From positions 124,001-188,000 of the forward strand of contig NZ_JAPKNA010000001.1 in assembly GCF_026344135.1 (NCBI RefSeq): a stretch of DNA of 64,000 bases. The letters run 5' to 3'. This DNA comes from Alcaligenes parafaecalis. Its GTDB lineage: Bacteria; Pseudomonadota; Gammaproteobacteria; Burkholderiales; Burkholderiaceae_B. Positions 44,140-52,318 of this stretch are shown here, in pieces. The position numbers and the translations under genes are program-made. The number at the start of each line of letters is the position of its first letter. The stretch's first letter is position 1. Below the pieces are notes generated by a model. It made no database searches, had not been told where the DNA came from, and was given only the letters and a program-made list of their open reading frames with translations.

Positions 44140-44320
44140 TCTGTACCCCCTCTGTCCGTTTACCTGAGAGCTTATCCATCGGTTCGCGATGGTCCCCTTC
44201 GGTGGGCACTGATGTGCCTCTCTCCAGAACGTCAAGGGTTCAAGATTCTTTTGCCTGAGAGATTCCGGGGTCGTTGCTCCGTCGGCGCTTCATCAAAGTG
44301 AAGACTCTCACCTGAACCGT
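44140..44320 (-). promoter_or_regulatory. tandem glycine riboswitch
   Basis: On the minus strand two glycine aptamers follow one another. The conserved 3' element CTCTCAGGCAAAAG is at 44261-44248 in the first, and GCTCTCAGGTAAAC followed by GGACAGAG is at 44171-44151 in the second. Each is preceded by a GAGAG-type 5' element (GTGAGAGTC near 44312, GGAGAGAGGC near 44226). The double-aptamer form is a known arrangement of this class. It precedes the CycA-like permease. Confidence 0.9.
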
Positions 44321-44335
44321 TATTGACGCCGCTAT

Positions 44336-44363
44336 TGTATAGACAGGTAAAAAGCGATGACTA
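44336..44363 (-). promoter_or_regulatory. predicted promoter of the glycine riboswitch transcript
   Basis: On the minus strand: -35-like TAGTCA (44363-44358), 16-base spacer, -10-like TATACA (44341-44336). The start point would fall near 44328, just before the first aptamer. Confidence 0.5.
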
Positions 44364-44383
44364 CTATCGTTAACCTGTAGGTC

Positions 44384-44402
44384 TTTAATGAGAATAATTC
44401 TT
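44384..44402. promoter_or_regulatory. possible Fur-type box between permease leader and DedA gene
   Basis: TTTAATGAGAATAATTCTT matches only 13 of 19 Fur consensus positions, but its complement contains AATTATTCTCATTA, the same core as the box at 35934. It lies upstream of the riboswitch promoter and about 200 bases before the DedA gene. Confidence 0.4.
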
Positions 44403-44598
44403 GTTTATTGATCTATTTTGTGGCTGGAAGGTCAACACTTGGAAGGGGAAATCGGGTGGCAAAAGAGGCGGAATGGCTCTTTATCAGGCGTCTGCACAGG
44501 GACCGCAGTTTTTGCATGGTAGCTATTCTTGAATGCTTTTAAGCTGAAACAGAAATTGGCAGGCGCCAGCCTACAATACGCGCTATCTGGCAAATTCT

Positions 44599-45555
44599 GT
44601 GCGTCGTTCTATGGTCGAATCCATTCTGCAACTTATCGAGCAACACGGTCTGTTGATCGTGTTTTTTAACGTGCTGGTTGAACAGGCCGGTGCGCCTGTG
44701 CCTGCGTATCCCGTGCTGGTGGTGACGGGGGCTTTGCATGAGTCTGGCGGCTACAGCTTGTGGGGCTTGCTGGGCGTGGCGGTTCTGGGGGCCATGATTG
44801 CGGACTACGGCTGGTATCTGGCTGGAAGGCGTTATGGCGGCAGATTGCTGGCCTTGTTGTGCAAGATTTCCTTATCCCCTGACTCCTGTATCCGGCAGAC
44901 CGAATCCATTTATATGCGTTGGGGTGCGCCGTCTTTGATGGTGGCTAAATTCATTCCGGGCTTTGCTTCGATTGCCAGTGTTTTGGCCGGTACGGTTGGC
45001 ACGCCTAAACGCAGCTTCCTGTTTTACGACATTATCGGGGCGGCCGTGTGGGCGGGCTCTGCGGTGTTTCTGGGTTCTTTGTTCAGCTCTGCTGTAGACG
45101 AACTCTTGAATGTCCTGGTCAGCCTGGGTGTGTTGGGCGGAATCCTGCTGGCGCTGGCCTTGGCGGTGTTTATTGCCAAGAAATGGTGGCAGCGTCATCG
45201 CTTCATCAAATCTTTGTGCATGGAGCGTGTCAGCGTGCAGGAGCTGCATCAGATGCTGTCTTCAGAAACTCCGCCCGTTATTGTGGATGTGCGTTCGACC
45301 TTTGTTCAGGCTCAAGGGCGCATTCCGGGAGCAATCAGTCTGGCCCTGGGCGAGGCGACGTTGAACCTGATTACCGACGGGGAAATCATTGTGTATTGCG
45401 ATTGCCCCAACGAGGTGTCGGCGGCCTTGGTGTCCAAGCGTTTGCTGCAAAGTGGTTACAGCCGGGTGCGGCCTTTGGAAGGCGGTCTGGAGGCGTGGCG
45501 GGCTGCTGGTTTTGATGTACAGCGCGATCCTAATCTGCCTGAGGCAGCTTTATAA
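44599..45555 (+). CDS. DedA membrane protein fused to a rhodanese domain
   Basis: A 318-residue fusion. Residues 1-200 are a DedA/SNARE-associated membrane domain (VEQAGAPVPAYPVLVVTGAL, ADYGWYLAGRRYG, FIPGFASIASVLAGT, with several helices). Residues about 210-310 are a rhodanese-like domain (VIVDVRSTFVQAQGRIPGAISL), with a loop Cys in IVYCDCPNEVSAALVSKRL and GGLEAWRAAG. DedA proteins act in lipid carrier recycling and membrane homeostasis; the rhodanese part could carry sulfur or act as a redox/binding module. ATG 44611 is an alternative start. Confidence 0.9.
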   Translation: MRRSMVESILQLIEQHGLLIVFFNVLVEQAGAPVPAYPVLVVTGALHESGGYSLWGLLGVAVLGAMIADYGWYLAGRRYGGRLLALLCKISLSPDSCIRQTESIYMRWGAPSLMVAKFIPGFASIASVLAGTVGTPKRSFLFYDIIGAAVWAGSAVFLGSLFSSAVDELLNVLVSLGVLGGILLALALAVFIAKKWWQRHRFIKSLCMERVSVQELHQMLSSETPPVIVDVRSTFVQAQGRIPGAISLALGEATLNLITDGEIIVYCDCPNEVSAALVSKRLLQSGYSRVRPLEGGLEAWRAAGFDVQRDPNLPEAAL

Positions 45556-45560
45556 AAAAA

Positions 45561-45583
45561 GGCAGACAGGCTGTCTGTCTGCC
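45561..45583 (-). terminator. terminator for the DMT gene side
   Basis: GGCAGACAG (45561-45569) and CTGTCTGCC (45575-45583). On the minus strand the stem is followed by TTTTTTTATA. It abuts the DedA stop codon and ends the convergent minus-strand unit. Confidence 0.8.
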
Positions 45584-45673
45584 GGAGTGGTGCTTGCTGG
45601 ATCTGCGTTTGTGTTCAGGGTCGTGTCTGGCGACGGGCATGAGCTAAGGCAGCAGCTACAGCCAGCCCCCCGA

Positions 45674-46549
45674 TCAGGGTTTGTGTACGGATGCTTCCAG
45701 CGTGGAGCGCGCCACGGCCAGGGTTTTTTGGCTCATCACCAGCCCACCCATGACCAGCGCAACACCCACCAGTTGCAGCGTGGTCGGCCAGACCCCTTTG
45801 ATCAGCGCATCCAGAATGAACGCGGTGACTGGCACCAGCAGCATGAAGGGGGCCACGGTTACTGCACCAAGCTGTTTGATGGCGCTGAACCACAGCGCGA
45901 AGGGGCCAGCCGTCAGGACCGTCGCCAGCAGGAACAGGCCCAGCCAATGAACAGGAATAATCTGCGTTGGAATATCCTGGGTCAGCAGGGCGATCAGGCT
46001 CAGCTCAACCCCGGCAATCAGTAACTGCCAACCGGTAAAACCCAAGAGCGGGATGGGTGGTGCACCCCACTTGTTCATCAGAACCCCACCCGTTGCAATA
46101 GACAGCATGCTACCCAGCGCGGCGACAATGCCGACCATATCCAGGTGTGCCTGACTGGACATGACGACCAAGGACACACCCAGCGCACCCAAGAGGACAG
46201 CGCCAATCCGCATCAAGGCAGGGCGAGCACCCAGAATGCCCCAGGCAATAAAAATGGTGGCCAGCGGGGTCAGGGCCTGGAATATGGCGGCTACACCACC
46301 AGGAAGGCGAGTCGCAGCAATAAAGAACAGGCCAAAGAACAAGCCGGTGTTCAACGTGCCCAGCACCGCGAGTCGTCCCCACCAGGCGCGGGGAGGCAGG
46401 CTGCGGACCAGCATCAGCAAAACGATGGCGCCCCCCAAGGCCCGGACTGCTGCCAGAAACAAGGGGTTAGGCGGCAGCCAGGTGGTGGTCAGAATGTAAG
46501 TAAAGCCCCAGAGAATCGCGGCGGTGGCCGCAGCCAGTTTGGCGTTCAT
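45674..46549 (-). CDS. EamA/DMT family transporter
   Basis: A 291-residue inner-membrane protein with ten hydrophobic helices in two EamA repeats (LAAATAAILWGFTYILTTTWLPPNPL, RALGGAIVLLMLVRSLPP; then LGSMLSIATGGVLMNKW, AGPFALWFSAIKQLGAVTVAPFMLLVPVTAFILDAL). This drug/metabolite transporter superfamily usually exports amino acids or metabolites. A LysR-type gene lies 144 bases upstream on the same strand, not divergent, so control by it is possible only indirectly. Confidence 0.9.
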   Translation of the reverse strand: MNAKLAAATAAILWGFTYILTTTWLPPNPLFLAAVRALGGAIVLLMLVRSLPPRAWWGRLAVLGTLNTGLFFGLFFIAATRLPGGVAAIFQALTPLATIFIAWGILGARPALMRIGAVLLGALGVSLVVMSSQAHLDMVGIVAALGSMLSIATGGVLMNKWGAPPIPLLGFTGWQLLIAGVELSLIALLTQDIPTQIIPVHWLGLFLLATVLTAGPFALWFSAIKQLGAVTVAPFMLLVPVTAFILDALIKGVWPTTLQLVGVALVMGGLVMSQKTLAVARSTLEASVHKP

Positions 46550-46693
46550 GTCGATGTACTCCCCATGATGAATTTTGGATGAGGAGACTATAGAAGTGCA
46601 ACGATGACTTGGATAGATGGGAATATGGTCATCAGCGTTCCATAAACAGAACGACTGTGTATTTGCTGGATTTAGCCAGGTAGCCGTGCGGAC

Positions 46694-47632
46694 TCAGGGC
46701 GAGGGAGTATGCAGAATCGTCACGAATTCCTGCCCCAGAAAATCCAGAAGGGCACGGACAGCAGGCACCAGACCCCGGCGCGAGGGGAATACTGCATGCA
46801 CAACACCAGGGCGGGGATTCCAGCCTGGGGCCACATCCACCAACCTGCCATCCTGCATATAGGGGGCGACCAGCATGGCGGGCATTTGTACCAGTCCAAT
46901 GCCTTGCAGCGCGGATTGCAACAAGGTCATGCGGTCGTCACAGACCAGTCGGGGCTGATACGGGATTTCTTTCAAGGTGTTTTCAGCAGTTTGCAGTTGC
47001 CAGACGGGATTGCGTAGCAGATGCTCGTCGCTGAGGGCGGGCCAGCTCCCCAACAGGTCCAGCGTTGGCAGCCCGCCCATGCGCTCAATTAAAGCGGGGC
47101 TGGCAACCAGATACTGAATACTTTCACCTAATACTTTCATGACCAGACCGCTGTCTTCCAGAGGAGGGAAGCGGACGCGCAAGGCCACATCAAAGCCTTC
47201 CCGAATCACGTCCACACGGCGATTGGTACTTTCGATTTCCAGTTTGACGTGGGGGTACTTGGCCAGATACCGAGCCAGCAATTCATTGACGCCGTAGTCG
47301 AGCAAAGCCAGCGGGCAGCTCAGACGCACCGAGCCTTGTGGTTCACTGCGATGGCGCTCGATAATTTCCTGGGCGGAGTCTGCCTCCACCAGCATGGCCA
47401 GACAGCGCTGGTAATACATCTGACCAATCTCCGTCACACTGAAGTGACGGCTGGAGCGTTGGATCAGGCGCACGCCCAGAGTTTCTTCCAGGGAGGTGAT
47501 GCGTCGGCTTAGTTTGGATTTGGGGATGCCCAAAGCCCGTCCGGCGGGGGCAAAACCGCCGTGGTCCACGACCTGGACAAAGTAGTAGAGGTCATTCAGG
47601 TCGCGTGTGGACGGATGTTTGGTATCAGGCAT
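46694..47632 (-). CDS. LysR-type transcriptional regulator
   Basis: A 312-residue regulator. HTH: LNDLYYFVQVVDHGGFAPAGRALGIPKSKLSRRITSLEETLGVRLIQRSSR. The effector domain follows (about 90-300). The HTH segment GRALGIPKSKLSRR is repeated almost exactly in a relic at 56815-56881. Regulators of this type (with KSKLSRRI) often control nearby oxidoreductase or quinone-stress genes; none is adjacent here. Confidence 0.92.
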   Translation of the reverse strand: MPDTKHPSTRDLNDLYYFVQVVDHGGFAPAGRALGIPKSKLSRRITSLEETLGVRLIQRSSRHFSVTEIGQMYYQRCLAMLVEADSAQEIIERHRSEPQGSVRLSCPLALLDYGVNELLARYLAKYPHVKLEIESTNRRVDVIREGFDVALRVRFPPLEDSGLVMKVLGESIQYLVASPALIERMGGLPTLDLLGSWPALSDEHLLRNPVWQLQTAENTLKEIPYQPRLVCDDRMTLLQSALQGIGLVQMPAMLVAPYMQDGRLVDVAPGWNPRPGVVHAVFPSRRGLVPAVRALLDFLGQEFVTILHTPSP

Positions 47633-47745
47633 GTCGGTAGGGTATGGCTGGGTTCAAGCGGGGGCGAAGTCCTGGCCACCAGGGCTGTCCGCTAGAGAGG
47701 GTGCGGCTTGGCGAATGCTCAAGGCCCCGTGCTCGTGGACGGAAT

Positions 47746-48165
47746 TTACATAGCCGGTGGAACCGGGCAGCTCATGTCTCCCTCTTGGCAAGACAGGTAA
47801 TTGTTGAAGTCCTTGATACGGGCTTGAGTCAGTTCATTGCGGCAACTGGCGATCAGCATGGCATGAATGCTGCCACCTTGTGTGTTGATGGCAGCAAAGT
47901 CGCACTCCGCGTCCCGAAAACCGATCCAGGCTCGTTGAGAGGTACGCAAGGCTTTGAGGGTGTCGGCATCGTCTTTCAGGCGCGTGCTGATTTCTTTGTA
48001 GAGCTTGTTCAGCTCGGCATCCGAGCTTTTGTACTCGTTGCTGATGCACTGGTTGATGGCGTTCTGATTCGTCAGGCTGTCGCAGTCGGCTGCCTGCACC
48101 AAAGCGGTGTTTGCCATCAGACTGAATCCTAAAGCGATCAGGCCGGTATTCAATATTTTTTTCAT
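47746..48165 (-). CDS. LprI-like (DUF1311) periplasmic protein
   Basis: A 139-residue exported protein: signal peptide MKKILNTGLIALGFSLMANTALVQA, then four or more Cys residues in the DUF1311 pattern CDSLTNQNAINQC, SDAELNKLYKEI, LRTSQRAWIGFRDAEC and LIASCRNELTQARIKDF. This matches the lysozyme-inhibitor LprI N-terminal family; an inhibitor role in this organism is inferred. ATG 48165 begins the signal peptide and has GGAG upstream. Confidence 0.88.
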   Translation of the reverse strand: MKKILNTGLIALGFSLMANTALVQAADCDSLTNQNAINQCISNEYKSSDAELNKLYKEISTRLKDDADTLKALRTSQRAWIGFRDAECDFAAINTQGGSIHAMLIASCRNELTQARIKDFNNYLSCQEGDMSCPVPPAM

Positions 48166-48325
48166 GAGGTTCTCCGCTTGTTGGGGCTTTGGTGAGCGTA
48201 TGAGTCTGGGGCTAACAGTCAGGTGCTGGGTGTAAATCCTACTACATAAGGGAGACGAGCTTCGCGCCTTGCGATCTTCCTGCTGATCACACCGCTGCAG
48301 ATGACATGAGCTTTCCGTAAATAGC

Positions 48326-48383
48326 ATTGAGCCGCATCGGTTTGAACAGGCAGTGTGCCTAATTCAAACTGATGCGGCTCAAT
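48326..48383. repeat. long perfect hairpin between aqpZ and the LprI-like gene
   Basis: ATTGAGCCGCATCGGTTTGAA (48326-48346, 21 bases) and its complement at 48363-48383 differ by one G-T-type pair. The inner AGGCA-GTG-TGCCT extends the pairing, giving an almost fully paired 58-base hairpin. No U-tract on either strand. It lies 30 bases beyond the aqpZ stop. Confidence 0.85.
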
Positions 48384-48412
48384 AGTGTCCTGCGATCAGG
48401 AGCTAGTGCTGC

Positions 48413-49111
48413 TTAATCGTCGTTGGCGTGCAGCAAGCGATACACCAGGGCACCGATGACGCCCCCTATCAAAGGAGCCACCCAGAACAACCAGAGCTGT
48501 TCCATCGCCCAGGTGCCCTGGAACAAGGCCACGCCGGTAGAGCGGGCAGGGTTAACCGAGGTGTTGGTGATGGGAATGCTGATCAGGTGAATCAAGGTCA
48601 GGGACAGACCAATCGCTACACCGGCCAGGCCTGCATGGCCGCGCTTGTGCGTGGCGCCCATGATGATGAACAGGAAGAAGGCTGTCAGCACAATTTCTGC
48701 GATCAGGGCAGCGTTGAGGCTGTAATTGTCGGGCGAGTGCTCACCAAACCCGTTGGAGGCAAAGCCAGCAACTGGATCAAAGCCGGTTTTGCCGCTGGCG
48801 ATCAGGTACAACACACCCCCGGCCAGAATGCCGCCAATTACCTGCGCGACGATGTAAGGAAGCGCTTCGCGGGCAGGGAAGCGCCCGCCTGCAACCAGCC
48901 CCAGCGTGACAGCGGGGTTAATGTGGCAACCGGAGATATTGCCGATGGCGTAGCACATGGTCAGCAAAGTCAGACCAAAGGCCAGGGCAACACCGGCAAA
49001 ACCAATACCCAACTCCGGATACGCAGCGGCAAAGATCGCACTTCCGCAGCCCCCAAATACCAACCAGAAAGTGCCCAAGGTTTCCGCCGTGCACCGTTTT
49101 AGTAAAGACAT
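48413..49111 (-). CDS. aqpZ: aquaporin Z
   Basis: A 232-residue water channel with six helices and the two NPA half-loops, HINPAVTLG (NPA about 65-67) and SVNPARSTG (about 187-189). The Arg after the second NPA is the selectivity-filter residue and HLISIPITNTSVNPARS is typical of AqpZ, not the glycerol facilitator GlpF. ATG 49111 is chosen over the upstream frame because AGGGC precedes it and it starts like other AqpZ proteins. Single gene. Confidence 0.95.
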   Translation of the reverse strand: MSLLKRCTAETLGTFWLVFGGCGSAIFAAAYPELGIGFAGVALAFGLTLLTMCYAIGNISGCHINPAVTLGLVAGGRFPAREALPYIVAQVIGGILAGGVLYLIASGKTGFDPVAGFASNGFGEHSPDNYSLNAALIAEIVLTAFFLFIIMGATHKRGHAGLAGVAIGLSLTLIHLISIPITNTSVNPARSTGVALFQGTWAMEQLWLFWVAPLIGGVIGALVYRLLHANDD

Positions 49112-49526
49112 GATATTGCCCTGTGAGTGATTTAACACGGCAGAGTCTATCTATAAGTGAGATTCATTAATGACTTGAAAGGAAAACAACTGTTAAAAGT
49201 TTTCCTTTGTTGAGGGTGGTGTTTTTTTTATTTTATTTGTTAGAAATATCGTTTAAATCGCGGCTTGTGTCAGATGTAGGATTCTGTCGGGTTTGTGAAG
49301 ACAAAGCATTTTTACCCTGACTGCCGACCCGACCCGACCCGTGTCCGTAGATAGAGTCGTTTTAGTTTTTGGAAAAAAATAGGTTTTCAAGATGCTCTTG
49401 CTTTTTAAAGCTCCTTCTAGCTCACTTAATTAGAGGTTTTGCATCCTTTAAGCTACTTCGTTTGCTCGCGTATAGTTAAGGTGTGTTCTAAAATTTTCTA
49501 CAAACCCACGAGCCATCAGCACAAGC
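49112..49526. other. intergenic region between divergent genes
   Basis: 415 bases, A/T-rich, with T-runs. A short direct repeat CGACC occurs three times in tandem at 49325-49339. No RNA gene, operator or open frame is recognised. Confidence 0.5.
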
Positions 49527-49892
49527 ATGATTCATTCCCTGAAAGCCCTGATTCTGTCTCTTGAAGAGCGCCTGCTCGATCGCTCCACCCGTCAGGATGT
49601 GGCCGAGCTAAGTGAGTTGCTGGCTGATGAGTTCGTTGAGTTCGGTGCCAGAGGTGCCGCGTGGGACAAGGCGGAGGTTCTGGAGTCGTTGCCGGAGCAG
49701 CTATTTGAGCAGCGGCGCTTGAGTGATTTCAAGCTGACGGTATTGGCCGAGGACGTTGTCCTGGTGACTTATATTTGTGCAGTCTCGGCCAAAGAGGGTC
49801 TGCAGCGTTCTTTGCGCAGTTCAATCTGGCGGCAAAGACAGGGCCGTTGGCAGATGGTGTTTCATCAAGGGACCCGGATCGTGAACGAGTAG
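49527..49892 (+). CDS. DUF4440/NTF2-like small protein
   Basis: A 121-residue cytosolic protein: IHSLKALILSLEERLLDRST, LSELLADEFVEFGARGAAWDKAEVLESLP, then beta strands with VVLVTYICAVS, SLRSSIWRQRQGRWQMVFHQGT. This is the DUF4440/SnoaL-like NTF2 fold, in which a cone-shaped pocket binds a small molecule. Substrate unknown. It stands alone, convergent with the end of the module 3 operon. Confidence 0.85.
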   Translation: MIHSLKALILSLEERLLDRSTRQDVAELSELLADEFVEFGARGAAWDKAEVLESLPEQLFEQRRLSDFKLTVLAEDVVLVTYICAVSAKEGLQRSLRSSIWRQRQGRWQMVFHQGTRIVNE

Positions 49893-49919
49893 AAAGCGGC
49901 ATACTTGTGCCGCTCTGCT

Positions 49920-50264
49920 TCAAGGTAATAGTGGTTTTTGGGATTTAGAGAGGCTTGCACGCTTGGCTTTTTTCTCTCGCCAGGGCCACCAAGGAAGGTA
50001 GAAACTCAGCCCTGCACTGGCGACGGTCAGCCAGCCCAGCCACACTACCGTTCCAATACTCCAGCCCCAGCCCTGCCAACACAGCGCTAAAGCTATGGCC
50101 AGTAAAGGCCAGCCAATCAGGCGGAATGCCAGCCTTTCCTTTTTGCTGGGAGGGCGATGCAAGAGTAAGGCACTTTGACGATCATTGGCTAAAGCCAGGC
50201 AGACAAAGCCTGTCAGGCTACTTATAAAAATGGCCAAGTTCAGTAATACAGTAGGGTGACTCAT
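49920..50264 (-). CDS. DUF3325 membrane protein, cassette A
   Basis: A 114-residue protein with three or four hydrophobic helices (LLNLAIFISSLTGFVCLALANDRQ, LIGWPLLAIALALCWQGWG, VWLGWLTVASAGLSFYLPWWPW). This is the DUF3325 family, found with PepSY and DUF3649 proteins in iron-regulated operons. It ends the module 3 transcript. ATG 50264 overlaps the preceding stop (ATGA). The paralogue at 56905-57777 has an added periplasmic domain that this copy lacks. Confidence 0.82.
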   Translation of the reverse strand: MSHPTVLLNLAIFISSLTGFVCLALANDRQSALLLHRPPSKKERLAFRLIGWPLLAIALALCWQGWGWSIGTVVWLGWLTVASAGLSFYLPWWPWREKKAKRASLSKSQKPLLP

Positions 50265-50557
50265 GACATGGCTCCTTGAGGGGCCAAGAACAGACACAGT
50301 AGTGCGATCAAGGCAGAGGTCAAGAGTAAGCCTGCCCATGCACGAAGCGCGCTGCCGGCGCTAAATACCCATATGACCGCGACGGTGTACCAGATAAAGG
50401 ACAGCATGTTCGCGCTTAGTACCGCTTCGCTTCGAGGTAGTGGCCAAATGAGCGTAAGCAGTACGGTGATGGCGGATGTTAAGACATATCCTCCAATAAT
50501 CGCGGCGACAATGCGTGACAGAACCTGTAAACGATAGCGAAGGCCAAGCTGGCTCAT
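50261..50557 (-). CDS. DUF3649 membrane protein, cassette A
   Basis: A 98-residue membrane protein with three helices (VLSRIVAAIIGGYVLTSAITVLLTLIWPLP, LSFIWYTVAVIWVFSAGSALRAW, LLLTSALIALLCLFLAPQG). DUF3649 family, function unknown, always close to PepSY membrane proteins in this window. ATG 50557 overlaps the stop of the PepSY gene. Paralogue at 57774-58070. Confidence 0.82.
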   Translation of the reverse strand: MSQLGLRYRLQVLSRIVAAIIGGYVLTSAITVLLTLIWPLPRSEAVLSANMLSFIWYTVAVIWVFSAGSALRAWAGLLLTSALIALLCLFLAPQGAMS

Positions 50558-52212
50558 GGCGTGTCTCCCGTTAAAGGAAGTTTGCTTTGTGTAGTGGGTA
50601 TATTTAGCTGCTCGGTAATCAGCCATTTTCTTTTTACTTTGATAGCCATATAGGCAAAGCCTGCAGCCAGCCCGAGCATGCTGAGGTCAAACCCGGCCAA
50701 GACCCAGTCACCATAGGGCAGGGTGACGCCCAGATGGCGGTCAGTGGTGAGGGCATTGAGAACAGGGAGCAAGGCATAGGAGCCGCAGGTCAACCAGAGA
50801 AGCTCTAACCAGGCTTGTTTCAGAGGTCGTACGGCTGCCAGCAAAAATGCGGCACCCCAGACGAGAAATAGCGCATGTATTTCCCATTGGGCACGCTCAA
50901 GCATTTGTACAGGCAGCAAGCGGTTAGCCCAGAAATAGGCAGCTAATCCAAGCGGCAAACCGATCAGGGTCCCAAGGTTCAACACGTCAACCAGTCGTAG
51001 TCCAGCCGCATCAATGTGCTCTGACAAGCTAAGGTCAGGCTTGTTAGCCAGTTTCTTTTGGTATTTGGTGCGCCGTTTGGTGGTCCACAGAATCAGACCG
51101 GTGCCGATAACAGCGCAGCCAAGCAGGCCCGAAATAAGATATAGCCAACGTAGCCACCAATCTGCAAAAGTCCCTTCATGCAATCCGAGCAGGATGTATT
51201 GGGTATTCAGGGCGGTTTTGTTGAGGGCATCGACGGTCAGTATCTGCCCATCCAGAGCACTGAAGCGCAGGGTCTCACCGCGTCTCCAATGTATGCCGCT
51301 AGCACCCGTACGGCGTAGCTCTATATAGGGTGTGCCACCTTGTGGATGCATGATGGTGACGGAGGCAATATTGTTCTTTCCCCATTGTTGTTCTGCCTGT
51401 TGCGTGATCACACTCATGGGGATTTTTGGGGGAGTGACGGGCTGATAGTCAACTTTCTGGAAGTACAGCTCATCAATAAATGCGTGTCGCCCTGCGTCAG
51501 AAGATCCGTACATCACCGTATGTCCGGCAGGAACGTACAAGGACATGAAAAACACCAGGCCCGTGTACGTAATCATCAGGAAGAAAGGCAGAGTCATGAC
51601 ACTGACGATATTGTGCGCGTCTAGCCAGGAGCGTTGCCCTTTCCCCGGTCTGAAGGTAAAGAAATCGGTGAAGATTTTTTTATGTATCACGACGCCAGTG
51701 ACAACAGCGACCAACATCAACATGGTGCATATTCCGACTAACCAAATAGCGAGTTCCTCAGGAAGATAATGCAGGGCGTAGTGCATACGGAGCAATCCTG
51801 TGCCACCCTCTGTTGCGCGCGGCGTGATGCCAGTTTGTACTTGGCCTGTGACCGGATCCAGGGTTGCTTCACCACGGCGAGCTTCGTGTTGGAAGGGTTG
51901 CTCTTCCCAGCTAATGGATAACGGATGCTCGATACGAGGTTTAAGGTCGTGATGCGGCAAGGTAATGGTCCAGGCTTTGAAGTCCGGGGGGGATTTTGCG
52001 CGGAGTTGCTTTAAGGCGAGCTCTAGCATGGCACTGGATTGCACGGGTACAACTTGTGAAGGTAGGGGATGTTCGGGCTCCATCCATCGTGTGATCTCGT
52101 CTTTTACATAACTGGCTGTGCCGGTCAAAAATACAAAAAACAGGACCCAGGCGACGACAAGTCCTACCCACGTGTGCAGCCATGCCATCGATTGGCGAAA
52201 AGTGGCTTTCAC
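50554..52212 (-). CDS. PepSY-TM (iron-uptake associated) membrane protein, cassette A
   Basis: A 552-residue inner-membrane protein. The N-terminal helix (MAWLHTWVGLVVAWVLFFVFLTGTASYVKDEITRWMEP) opens a PepSY-associated TM domain; the periplasmic part contains the PepSY repeats, and further helices include FFLMITYTGLVFFMSLYVP and YLISGLLGCAVIGTGLILWT. Such proteins (PiuB/FoxB-like) are thought to help release iron from siderophores, possibly by reduction; that is family-level knowledge. It follows the module 3 receptor by 106 bases. GTG start with GGAG upstream. Confidence 0.88.
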   Translation of the reverse strand: MKATFRQSMAWLHTWVGLVVAWVLFFVFLTGTASYVKDEITRWMEPEHPLPSQVVPVQSSAMLELALKQLRAKSPPDFKAWTITLPHHDLKPRIEHPLSISWEEQPFQHEARRGEATLDPVTGQVQTGITPRATEGGTGLLRMHYALHYLPEELAIWLVGICTMLMLVAVVTGVVIHKKIFTDFFTFRPGKGQRSWLDAHNIVSVMTLPFFLMITYTGLVFFMSLYVPAGHTVMYGSSDAGRHAFIDELYFQKVDYQPVTPPKIPMSVITQQAEQQWGKNNIASVTIMHPQGGTPYIELRRTGASGIHWRRGETLRFSALDGQILTVDALNKTALNTQYILLGLHEGTFADWWLRWLYLISGLLGCAVIGTGLILWTTKRRTKYQKKLANKPDLSLSEHIDAAGLRLVDVLNLGTLIGLPLGLAAYFWANRLLPVQMLERAQWEIHALFLVWGAAFLLAAVRPLKQAWLELLWLTCGSYALLPVLNALTTDRHLGVTLPYGDWVLAGFDLSMLGLAAGFAYMAIKVKRKWLITEQLNIPTTQSKLPLTGDTP

Positions 52213-52318
52213 TTTGATGTACTCCCTGTTTTAACGGCGAGTTCAGGTATAGCGCTATTCACACAAAAATCCGGAAAAATGGTGGGCTGATAGTGGGTAT
52301 GCAGTGAGGGCGACATGG

